A stretch of DNA of 64,000 nt from assembly GCA_963803295.1 (NCBI GenBank), contig CAWDMC010000013.1:248001-312000 (forward strand), written 5' to 3'. Below are positions 57,050 to 64,000 of this stretch, piece after piece. Positions within the stretch are counted from its first letter, which is position 1, and each line of letters starts with the position of its first letter. A program made the translations under genes and the position numbers. The stretch is from CAWDMC01 sp963803295 (GTDB taxonomy: Bacteria; Acidobacteriota; Terriglobia; UBA7540). The notes under the pieces are model-generated. The model worked only from the letters and a program-made list of their open reading frames with translations. It was not told the origin of the DNA and did no database searches.

Positions 57050-57768
57050 AAAGGAAATGGAGAGAGGCCGACTGGCCCGCTGCCCGGAGCCCTCTGGATC
57101 GCAGCGGCTGCAGTCCGTCCGTTGTCCGTCATGGGCTTATCAACCGATGCCGTCACGGATGGTTTCCGTGTACTGGTCAACCTTGGGGTATGACCTTGAG
57201 GAGAGACCCCTTCCCGAGTACGGTCAGGGTGAGGGACGGGCTGGAAGTCGTACGAGTGAGAAGCTGAGCGTTCGGTGTCGCGTTCACCCTCTGTCTTCCA
57301 TGTTTCAGACGGAGAGTATCTTAATCCTAATGGTGAACGCTCCGTCTGTACTGGAGGTCACACACGATTGTGATTAGCATCACATCTGGTTAACGATCCT
57401 CAGGGTATCGAGGTTGCAGTAATAGCGGTGCAGATCAAAGGTGGTCAAGTTTCAAAGAAAGTCTTGGACGTGTTTTTCTAACGCCTTCTTGACCATTGAG
57501 GTTCCAGCCTCAGTGCGACTCCCAGAATTGACCAACTCAACGCGGATATCCTGGGGAACTAGAATCGAACAAGTTATTGTCCATATAAGTTGAGAAGACT
57601 CTATGAGGCGTTAGAGGCCACAATGGCGGCCAGGCACATTTTCACGCTGCGGTCGATGGGTACCCGATTGGAGAGCAGAAGCAGAAAGCAGACTTCTCGA
57701 AGACATGCGGGAGTCCCTAGCTTAGCTCCTTTTGAGGGACTTCTCCTTGGCATCTTTGATTCTGTCGC
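57050..57768. other. Gene-poor stretch between giant secreted protein and IS110 element
   Basis: About 720 bases contain only short, unlikely frames. The part next to 57768 must include the right-hand end of the IS110-type element, but no terminal repeat is clear. I see nothing else that can be supported. Confidence 0.35.
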
Positions 57769-59217
57769 TTACGCAGCGGGCTTTTCCTCTATCGGAACGA
57801 GTTTGTAGCCGAGTTGTTCGGCTTGGCGCTTAAGTTTGGCCTCAAAGCGCTTTTGGCGATCGGCGTCCCGGCTTGTCCAGATCGTCTCGTCATACTCGAC
57901 CTGCTTTTTGACCATAGTGTAGAAGATAATCGCGATCTTGTGGGCAGTAGCAGTCGTGGCAGCGGCCGGACCGATTTTGCTTTTCATCCGACGGAGATAG
58001 CCTCCCAACGGAGTCTGGCTGCGATGCAAGGAGTATGCAGCGAGCCGAAAGAGATGTCCGGCTCGGTTTTTGACCTTTCGCCTCCCTCTCCACAGGACTT
58101 GTCCTCCACTAATGTCGTTGTCCGGACATAAGGCCAGCCAAGAGGCGAAGTGCGCGGCCCTCGGCCACTTCGACAGATCTCGCCCTACCTCACTGAACAA
58201 CGGCAAGGCAATCGTTTCCACGCCGGGGATTTGCGTGACATCCACTCCGAAGAGCTTGTAGGCCTCGGTCCGCAGATCGAATCCCGTCTCCGCATGACCG
58301 TTCTTCTTTCTCTTTTTCTTGTCGCTGCGATTGTGCTTGTGGTCTGGCGGCAGCGGCTTCTCGTTTGGATCAAGCCGGGGCTTGAACTCCTCCAGCAGCT
58401 TCTCGATCTCCTGATCGCAAGCCACGATGTGCTGCTGGTAGAGGCCATACAACCCGCGGGATTGCTTCAGAGTGAACAGATGCTCCCGACGCCAGTTGCC
58501 CACCAACGATTGGCAAATGATCTCCTGGCTGGCTTTAACCCGAGGATCACGAAGCTGAGCTAACTTCACCGAATCTCGCTCGCCTGCCAAGATGGCATCC
58601 ACGATGGCTAAACCCGTTACCCCGGTCAGGTCACTGATCACATGGTGAATTTGCAGATTCATCTGGGTCAGGGCCTTTTGCATGTGCTGGGTATGTTGGC
58701 TGGCAGCCTGGACCAGTTCACCCCGATGGCGAATCAAGGTGCGCACGGCACACACCTCGGCCTCGGGGCGAAAGGCGGGTCGCAGCAATCCCACCGAATG
58801 CAGATACTGTAACCACTGGCACTCATGCCAATCGGTGCGCCTTCCCGGCACGTTTCTCATGTTCCGGGCATTAACCAGACAAGCTTTCAACCCGTGCTCC
58901 TCCAAAATATCGTAGAGCGGAATCCAATACACTCCTGTCGACTCCATGGCCACGGTGGTTATCCCACATCTCACCAGCCAACCCGCCAACTCTTGCAGAC
59001 TCGCTGTGAACGTCGCAAAGGCGCGCACCGGATGCTCATCCCGATCCGGCGGTACCGCCACAAAGACTTCTCTCGCCCCAATGTCGATTCCGGCCGCGTT
59101 CTCCTCCTGCAGGGGCCGGTCCTCCAGGCACATCCCTTTCTTCCGTCGGCGCCCCCCTCTGGGGATTCTCGCCTCCGCTTGCTTTCCCTGGTCCTGCGGT
59201 TTTTGCTTTGATGCCAC
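57769..59217 (-). CDS. IS110-family transposase
   Basis: The protein has the two IS110 parts: an N-terminal RuvC-like DEDD domain (AGIDIGAREVFVAVPP, TTVAMESTGVYWIPLYDIL in part, GRRTDWHECQWLQYLHSVGLL in part) and a C-terminal Transposase_20 domain (IPGVETIALPLFSEVG, then LALCPDNDISGGQVLWRG) with a serine-bearing segment. It acts as an RNA-guided recombinase in characterised relatives. The start is taken as GTG 59217, behind a gaaagga; an in-frame upstream codon at 59316 and an ATG at 59133 are alternatives. The gene is intact. Confidence 0.88.
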   Translation of the reverse strand: MASKQKPQDQGKQAEARIPRGGRRRKKGMCLEDRPLQEENAAGIDIGAREVFVAVPPDRDEHPVRAFATFTASLQELAGWLVRCGITTVAMESTGVYWIPLYDILEEHGLKACLVNARNMRNVPGRRTDWHECQWLQYLHSVGLLRPAFRPEAEVCAVRTLIRHRGELVQAASQHTQHMQKALTQMNLQIHHVISDLTGVTGLAIVDAILAGERDSVKLAQLRDPRVKASQEIICQSLVGNWRREHLFTLKQSRGLYGLYQQHIVACDQEIEKLLEEFKPRLDPNEKPLPPDHKHNRSDKKKRKKNGHAETGFDLRTEAYKLFGVDVTQIPGVETIALPLFSEVGRDLSKWPRAAHFASWLALCPDNDISGGQVLWRGRRKVKNRAGHLFRLAAYSLHRSQTPLGGYLRRMKSKIGPAAATTATAHKIAIIFYTMVKKQVEYDETIWTSRDADRQKRFEAKLKRQAEQLGYKLVPIEEKPAA

Positions 59218-59560
59218 GCGCTTGATCCTTTCCGCTCCAGGTAACGGCCAAGTCGCGCAATCGAGAGTACTCTTTTGATCGGAATCAACCCGGCATTGAA
59301 TCCAGGTTGTAACCACGGTATGACCGCACGGAACTTGGGACCACGCTCCTAATCGGGCTTAATCCAACCGCACCACTGAGCAGCCGGCCTACTTCCGCTA
59401 CCTGTCGCTCCTTTAGCATCCCCAACCGCGCCGCCTAACTCAAGTTCCTCTTGCGTATGACGCCGTATCGCGGGTCCCTTGCTCCTAAGCAACAAATCTT
59501 AAGTTGCTTCATTGCAATGACTTCCATTTTCTTGGAAGTCTGCCGGGCTAGCTAGCCCAC
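59218..59560 (-). other. Non-coding 5' flank of the IS110 element, possible bridge RNA region
   Basis: About 340 bases upstream of the transposase have no gene. Two hairpins are visible: aagcaac/gttgctt at 59487-59509 and acttcc/ggaagt at 59520-59539. IS110-group elements encode a structured bridge RNA between the left end and the recombinase gene, so this is the expected place. I could not fold the RNA or define the element's end, so this is only a candidate. Confidence 0.35.
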
Positions 59561-59723
59561 CAGGCTGATGAAAAATGATCGCATTTCATATTGTCAGTGA
59601 TATATAATCGTGCTATAGAATCCTTTTTAGCAATCCTAGAGGGGATATAGCATGCGCGGAGGCGAATCGCCATCAGGGCCAACTTTACAGCTACGTCTCA
59701 CCCGAGCAGCGGATACCCGTCGA

Positions 59724-59978
59724 TCATCCCTTGCGGCCCTTGGGCAAACTGGTCGATACCGTCCGGCTGGCGCAGACCTTTAGGGTCTGCCGTCCCGTAT
59801 GACACAGGAAAGCAACGCAGACCTGCGCCGGACCTTGCGGCCAGCAACTCGTCATGTCGCCCTGCCCCGGAATTTCCAAGAACGCGTAAGTTCTACTCAC
59901 TCCCCATGCTGTGCTCGCAAGGCACATCACGAGAAACGTAACTGCCTTCTTCAGTAAGGCTGGAACGTAGTTACCCAT
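59724..59978 (-). CDS. Small Cys-containing exported protein
   Basis: The 84-residue product has a signal peptide (LLKKAVTFLVMCLASTAWG) and a short mature part with four cysteines (MTSCWPQGPAQVCVAFLCHTG). An aaggagg seven bases before ATG 59978 makes it a likely translated gene. No family is recognised. The basic end (SLPKGRKG) may be a truncated tail. Confidence 0.5.
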   Translation of the reverse strand: MGNYVPALLKKAVTFLVMCLASTAWGVSRTYAFLEIPGQGDMTSCWPQGPAQVCVAFLCHTGRQTLKVCASRTVSTSLPKGRKG

Positions 59979-60052
59979 CGCGTGACCTCCTTCCCAGGAT
60001 AGTAAGAAGCAGGAAATTTGCCCCATTATGCATGGAATTCAATAGAGAGTGA

Positions 60053-60085
60053 ACCCAAAAGTTACATTTTTAGGTTGCTTGACAG
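60053..60085 (+). repeat. Solo insertion-sequence end
   Basis: The sequence gttacatttttaggttgcttgacag matches the right end of the element at 44521-45963 (gtaacatttttaaattgcttgacag) with only a few mismatches. No transposase or matching left end is nearby, so it is a remnant of an earlier copy. A short low-complexity run of gatgag/ccggtg repeats follows to about 60150. Confidence 0.65.
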
Positions 60086-60318
60086 GCCGGGCCGGTGGAT
60101 GAGTGGATGAGCCGGTGAGCCGGTGGCTGAGTCGAGTGAGTCGAGTTGCTGATGGGCTCATCGTGTCTAGGCCTTCAGACAATTTTGCTGCCGCCGGGTC
60201 CCTTCCGGCTTTATCTTATGCGCTCATGCATGTTAGAGTTGGGAACTAAAATATTGCGGTCATGACTCGCCGGCGTGATAACCACAGATTCGTCAATAAT
60301 CAGGATGGAGATATCTTA

Positions 60319-61131
60319 GTGACAGATATGATGGAAGTTTTGCACCAAGGGGCTAATGCCGCCCGTGCTCGGGTGGCACTCTTTGACTTCGATGGCACCT
60401 TGTCGGTAATCCGCGCCGGTTGGGAAGACATTATGGTGCCGATGATGGTGGAGATCCTGTCCGATCTCCGGACCGGCGAGAGTGAAGCGGACTTGTATGC
60501 GCTCGTGCGCGAGTTCGTGGCTCGCCGCACTGGGCAGCAGACCATGTATCAAATGATTGAGTTGGCCGAGAATGTGGAGAAGAGAGGCGGCAAGCCGCTG
60601 CCGCCGCTCGAATACAAAAACATGTATCACGAACGTCTCATGGAGAAGATCACCCATCGGCGTGAGGATCTTCGCTGTGGGGGGACGTCTCCCGAGCAAT
60701 ACCTGGTTCCCGGTTCGAGGGCGCTCCTCGAGAACCTCAAGGACCGGGGGCTGAAACTCTATTGTGCCAGCGGCACGGATGAGCGCTTCACGGTTGAAGA
60801 AGCCCGCTTGCTCGATGTCGAGCGCTACTTCGATGGCGGAGTCTACGGTGCGCTGGACGATTACAAGAGTTTCTCCAAGGCCATCCTGATTGAACGCCTG
60901 GTCTCTCGCATGGAATGCAAGGGAGATGAACTTCTTGGATTCGGCGATGGCTACGTCGAGATCAAGAACGTCAAGGACGCGGGCGGCGTGGCGGTTGGGG
61001 TCGCTACCGACGAGCCTGAATGCCTTATGGTGAACCAATGGAAGAGGGACCGTTTGGCAAATGTCGGAGCGGATTTCATCATTCCAAATTTCCTCGGCTC
61101 CCAGCTCTTGAGCGCTCTCTTTCCAAACTGA
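60319..61131 (+). CDS. HAD-superfamily phosphatase
   Basis: HAD motif I is VALFDFDGTLS near residue 20, with the nucleophile Asp and general acid Asp. A helical cap follows, motif II lies in LYCASGTDE and motif IV is ELLGFGDGYVEIKNVKDAGG. It should remove phosphate from a small molecule. GTG 60319 is preferred because a ggag lies about nine bases upstream; ATG 60262 and 60328 are in-frame alternatives. It is the first gene of a three-gene operon; the next gene starts nine bases after its stop. Confidence 0.82.
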   Translation: MTDMMEVLHQGANAARARVALFDFDGTLSVIRAGWEDIMVPMMVEILSDLRTGESEADLYALVREFVARRTGQQTMYQMIELAENVEKRGGKPLPPLEYKNMYHERLMEKITHRREDLRCGGTSPEQYLVPGSRALLENLKDRGLKLYCASGTDERFTVEEARLLDVERYFDGGVYGALDDYKSFSKAILIERLVSRMECKGDELLGFGDGYVEIKNVKDAGGVAVGVATDEPECLMVNQWKRDRLANVGADFIIPNFLGSQLLSALFPN

Positions 61132-61139
61132 AGGGAAAT

Positions 61140-62108
61140 ATGAAATCCAAGTATGAGGCGTTTGACCGATCACGGATTCTGATCAAGCCGTTGAGTGATC
61201 GCATTCATGACATGAAGCTCGATTATGTGCTGCGCCTCGAAGATCCGGCGCCCGGCTTTTCGCACCCGCAGCTTGCGGTGGTAGCCCAGAGAATCGCCGC
61301 CGCTCAGAAGAGGGGCGCCGCTCGCATCCTGATGATGGGAGCTCATGTCATTAAGATGGGCGTAAGCCGCCATATCGTCGACCTGCTGGAACGTGGGATT
61401 CTTACCCATATCGCCTTTAATGGCGCGGGCGCCATTCACGATTACGAACTGGCGCGTATTGGCGCGACCACCGAGAGTGTGGCACGTTATATCCGCAGCG
61501 GTGAGTTCGGTCTCTGGTGCGAATCGGGCGACCTCAATGAGGTGGCGCGCGAGGCGGCGGAGCTTTCTTTGGGCTTCGGTGAGAATGTCGGCCGGCGCAT
61601 CGAGGCCAGCGATTTCCCCCATAAAGACGTGAGCATCTTTGCCGCCGCCTACCGCCGTTCGATTCCCGCCACCGTGCACGTGGGCATCGGCTACGACATT
61701 ATCCATGAACACGCCAACTGCGATGGGGCGGCCATCGGCGCGGCAAGCTATCGTGATTTCCTCATCTTTGCCAAGTCGGTGGAAAACCTGGAGGGCGGAA
61801 TTATGCTCGATTTCGGCTCCGCCATCATGGCTCCTGAGGTCTACTTGAAGGCCCTCTCCATGGCTCGCAATGTGGCGCATCAGCAGGGGCGAGCAATCCA
61901 GCATTTCTCGACAGCCGTCTTCGATATTGTTCCCATTCAAGGCGACATTCATCATGAACTGCCCAAGAGCGATCCTGGATACTACTTCCGGCCGCATAAG
62001 ACCATCCTGGTCAGGACGGTGGCGGACGGGGGAGAGAGCTTCTATATTTGCGGCGATCATCGCGCCACGGTTCCGGCGCTGCGGCGCGCATTACTGGAGA
62101 TCATGTGA
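61140..62108 (+). CDS. Deoxyhypusine synthase-like protein of unknown substrate
   Basis: The 322-residue protein resembles deoxyhypusine synthase in fold-level motifs: a dinucleotide-binding ILMMGAHVIKMG, ITHIAFNGAGAIHDYELARIGATTE-like central part and VGIGYDIIHEHANCDGAAIG. Eukaryotic deoxyhypusine synthase modifies eIF5A, which bacteria lack, so the substrate must differ. It may use NAD in a related transfer or elimination reaction. The ATG at 61140 follows agggaaat; an upstream frame to 61020 overlaps the HAD gene and is not used. Its stop overlaps the kinase gene's GTG (GTGA). Confidence 0.7.
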   Translation: MKSKYEAFDRSRILIKPLSDRIHDMKLDYVLRLEDPAPGFSHPQLAVVAQRIAAAQKRGAARILMMGAHVIKMGVSRHIVDLLERGILTHIAFNGAGAIHDYELARIGATTESVARYIRSGEFGLWCESGDLNEVAREAAELSLGFGENVGRRIEASDFPHKDVSIFAAAYRRSIPATVHVGIGYDIIHEHANCDGAAIGAASYRDFLIFAKSVENLEGGIMLDFGSAIMAPEVYLKALSMARNVAHQQGRAIQHFSTAVFDIVPIQGDIHHELPKSDPGYYFRPHKTILVRTVADGGESFYICGDHRATVPALRRALLEIM

Positions 62109-63088
62109 CGACTGCGGACATTCTGGATGGCTTCAAAAAACTTAGAGCGCTGGTGGTCGGAGACATCTGCCTGGACCGTTGGTGCACCTATGATCCTGCC
62201 ACTTCGGAACCCTCGGCTGAAACTGGGATCCCACGTCTTGGCGTCGTTTCAGTGGAGGTAACGCCGGGGGGCGGCGGTACCATTGCAAACAATCTCGCTG
62301 CTCTGGGCACAGGCAACGTTGCTGTGGTAGGTGCGCGAGGTGACGACGGGTTCGGGTTTGAATTGGATCGTGCCTTGCAGCAGCGTGGAGTCGCGACGGG
62401 CCTAATGGTGGAGGTCAGCGGCTGGCAGACCTTCACCTACACCAAGCTCTTGAACGGTAACACCGGCATCGAGGATCAGCCGCGAGTGGATTTTATCTCC
62501 ACCAAACCGCTGCCCACTGAGGCGGAAAAGCGCGTGATCGAAAACCTGGTTTCGGCGGTCGAGGGTTTTGACGTCATTCTGGTGTCGGATCAGGCGGAGA
62601 CATCTTGCGGTGGGGTTGTCACTCCCGCCGTTCGCGATTCCATCATTGAGATTGCATCCCAATACCCGGCCAAGGTGTTCCTCGTGGACTCGCGCCGGCG
62701 AGTTCACCTGTTCCGTAACGTCGCGGTCAAGCCTAATCGCGAGGAGGCGGAAGCTGCCTGCGGACAGACTGTGGGATCGACTGACTTCGGGCGTCTGCGC
62801 GAACGGCTTGGAGCGCCTGTCCTCTTTGTAACGCACGGACCCCAAGGCGCGTTGGTGGTCGAAAAAGGGAAGCAGACTTGGGCCAAGGCGCGACCTGTCG
62901 AAAACCCGGTGGATATTTGTGGTGCGGGTGATGCTTTTCACGCGGGGACCGCTTTGACCTTGGCGGTAACAGGCGATCCCGTGGTTGCGGCGAGCTTCGG
63001 GAATCTTGTCGCTTCGATCACTGTCATGAAGAAGGGAACGGGTACCGCCTCACCCCAGGAGGTCAGGACGAGAGCGACGGACCTCTAG
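62105..63088 (+). CDS. PfkB-family carbohydrate kinase (RfaE-like)
   Basis: The protein has the ribokinase/PfkB fold: VVGDICLDRW at the N-terminus, GGGGTIANNLAALG for substrate binding, and the catalytic DICGAGDAFHAGTALT near residue 290 with the general-base Asp. The N-terminal region recalls RfaE/HldE-like heptose kinases. It starts at GTG 62105, overlapping the previous stop by four bases, so all three genes of the operon are co-translated. A sugar or polyol phosphate is the likely product. No nucleotidyltransferase domain is fused. Confidence 0.87.
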   Translation: MTTADILDGFKKLRALVVGDICLDRWCTYDPATSEPSAETGIPRLGVVSVEVTPGGGGTIANNLAALGTGNVAVVGARGDDGFGFELDRALQQRGVATGLMVEVSGWQTFTYTKLLNGNTGIEDQPRVDFISTKPLPTEAEKRVIENLVSAVEGFDVILVSDQAETSCGGVVTPAVRDSIIEIASQYPAKVFLVDSRRRVHLFRNVAVKPNREEAEAACGQTVGSTDFGRLRERLGAPVLFVTHGPQGALVVEKGKQTWAKARPVENPVDICGAGDAFHAGTALTLAVTGDPVVAASFGNLVASITVMKKGTGTASPQEVRTRATDL

Positions 63089-63106
63089 TGGTCGCGATGG
63101 AATGCA

Positions 63107-63979
63107 TCACCGCACGAGCGCTTCTTCGTCAGCCGCCTCTGCGGCGATAAAATGCCAGGCGGGCAGTTCGTCCACAGCGCGGAGAGCTTCGATATAGTTC
63201 ATGTCGATGGGATCATGCACGAAATCCGGACCCGAGGGGCACGGCAGAAACTCGTTCGCGAGTGTGTCGGCGATGTAGACAGCGGCGAGAACATCCAAAC
63301 CGTCCGCCGGCACCCGGGTAGGATGATGGTGGTGAGCCACCGCTTCGACCATGGGGGCCGGCAGTGCCCAGAGCGCTAGAAGGTATGCCCCAATCTCCGC
63401 GTGGGTCAGCCCGAGGATCTCCTGTTCGACGACGTGCAACGGTCGTCCTTGCTCGGAGGCCACAGCCAAACAGCGGTGCAGGTGGCCGGGCAACCGTGAC
63501 GCCAGCACGAGTTTGCCCACGTCGTGGAGCAGCGCCGCAACCATCACGGCATCCGTGAGGTGCTTGGGCACCGGCAAACGTGCGGCAATCCGCGCTACGA
63601 GACGGGCGTGGTCCTGGAACGTCTCCAGAGAGAAAGACTCCGTGTGCTTCCCAAGGGGGAACATCGCTAATACTTCGAGTGAAAGGACCAGGTGGCGCAC
63701 AATTCCGATGCCCAGGTAGCTCAAGGCGTGCCGGACACTCGATATCTCCCTTGCCACTCCGAAGATCGCTGAATTCGCCAGCCGCAGCACTTTGACGGTC
63801 AAGCCCGGGTCTTGTTCGATGACTTTGCCTACTTGAGCCAGGGATACGTCCGGATCGTCCAAAGCCTTGGTAAGGGTAGTGTACGTCTTCGGCAAAGAGG
63901 GAAGTGTACCGATTGATCCCACCGTGCGCCGAATCAGTTCGTTGCTTAGCGTAGCCTTCAACGTACAGGCGCGGTTCAC
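63107..63979 (-). CDS. HDOD-domain signalling protein
   Basis: The product is an HDOD domain protein: LPSLPKTYTTLTKALDDP, QDPGLTVKVLRLANSAIFG, VMVAALLHDVGKLVLASRLPG in part and HAEIGAYLLALWALP. HDOD domains are HD-like folds without confirmed catalysis and act in signalling or stress control. The used start is GTG 63979. The frame stays open to the window edge, so the gene may begin further upstream. It is convergent with the kinase operon, with an 18-base gap. Confidence 0.85.
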   Translation of the reverse strand: MNRACTLKATLSNELIRRTVGSIGTLPSLPKTYTTLTKALDDPDVSLAQVGKVIEQDPGLTVKVLRLANSAIFGVAREISSVRHALSYLGIGIVRHLVLSLEVLAMFPLGKHTESFSLETFQDHARLVARIAARLPVPKHLTDAVMVAALLHDVGKLVLASRLPGHLHRCLAVASEQGRPLHVVEQEILGLTHAEIGAYLLALWALPAPMVEAVAHHHHPTRVPADGLDVLAAVYIADTLANEFLPCPSGPDFVHDPIDMNYIEALRAVDELPAWHFIAAEAADEEALVR

Positions 63980-64000
63980 CGCAGAGAAAAGCGCATGGGG

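Noticed and set aside
60316..61173. 285-codon minus-strand frame, and 61170-62060
   Set aside because: Both are antisense shadows of the HAD and deoxyhypusine-synthase-like genes.

Overview
The window looks like a chromosomal stretch of a Gram-negative, GC-rich soil bacterium, most probably an Acidobacteriota member of the Solibacter/Bryobacterales type. This is inferred from gene style: a large TonB-dependent receptor with an N-terminal carboxypeptidase-regulatory domain, several Tat-secreted proteins, an M13 metallopeptidase, a huge FG-GAP/anchor-D secreted protein, an ECF sigma/ChrR-type anti-sigma pair, and many mobile or decayed genes. No rRNA, tRNA or CRISPR array was seen.

Layout. 1-3631: two group II introns lie head to tail with no exon between them. 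3972-5081: a radical SAM/SPASM protein. 5082-6390: a graveyard of gene fragments (two Tat-signal N-termini, a duplicated C-terminal fragment, a TIR-domain remnant). 6389-15264: housekeeping and signalling genes (a multi-S1-domain RNA-binding protein, a fused nicotinate phosphoribosyltransferase-nicotinamidase, a TPR protein, a STAS protein, an M13 peptidase). 15991-18782: a two-gene nucleotide-sugar cassette in which the dehydrogenase and acyltransferase are fused and coupled to a DegT aminotransferase.

18952-39544 is the centrepiece: about 20.6 kb of minus-strand, mostly overlapping genes encoding an extracellular contractile injection system (eCIS, Afp/PVC/MAC type). In transcription order it has sheath, inner tube, T4 gp26-like protein, a disordered protein, DUF4255/Pvc16 terminator, AAA+ ATPase (Pvc15), a small eCIS protein, CIS tube/Afp7-like protein, LysM protein, gp27/VgrG-like hub, gpV spike, PAAR-like tip, gp25, two baseplate J-like wedge proteins, a tail-I/beta-rich protein split by an apparent single-base frameshift, and a DUF6519-type fibre or adhesin candidate. 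I recognise no tape-measure gene and no toxin or DUF4157 cargo. A LuxR-type regulator with a degenerate receiver domain is divergent from the operon, followed by an ECF sigma/cupin anti-sigma pair (40662-41923).

42250-49170: a PA0069-type radical SAM protein, then a TonB-dependent receptor broken by an insertion sequence and a frameshift. 49332-53263: a TPR protein and a small cassette of a divergent ketol-acid reductoisomerase-like protein, a Tat-secreted TIM-barrel protein and a GlcG/HbpS protein. 53467-57031: a very large secreted FG-GAP protein with near-identical 312-bp repeats and a frameshifted signal peptide. 57769-59560: an IS110-family element. 60319-63088: a translationally coupled HAD phosphatase, deoxyhypusine-synthase-like protein and PfkB kinase operon of unknown pathway. 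63107-63979: an HDOD signalling protein that may continue past the window edge.
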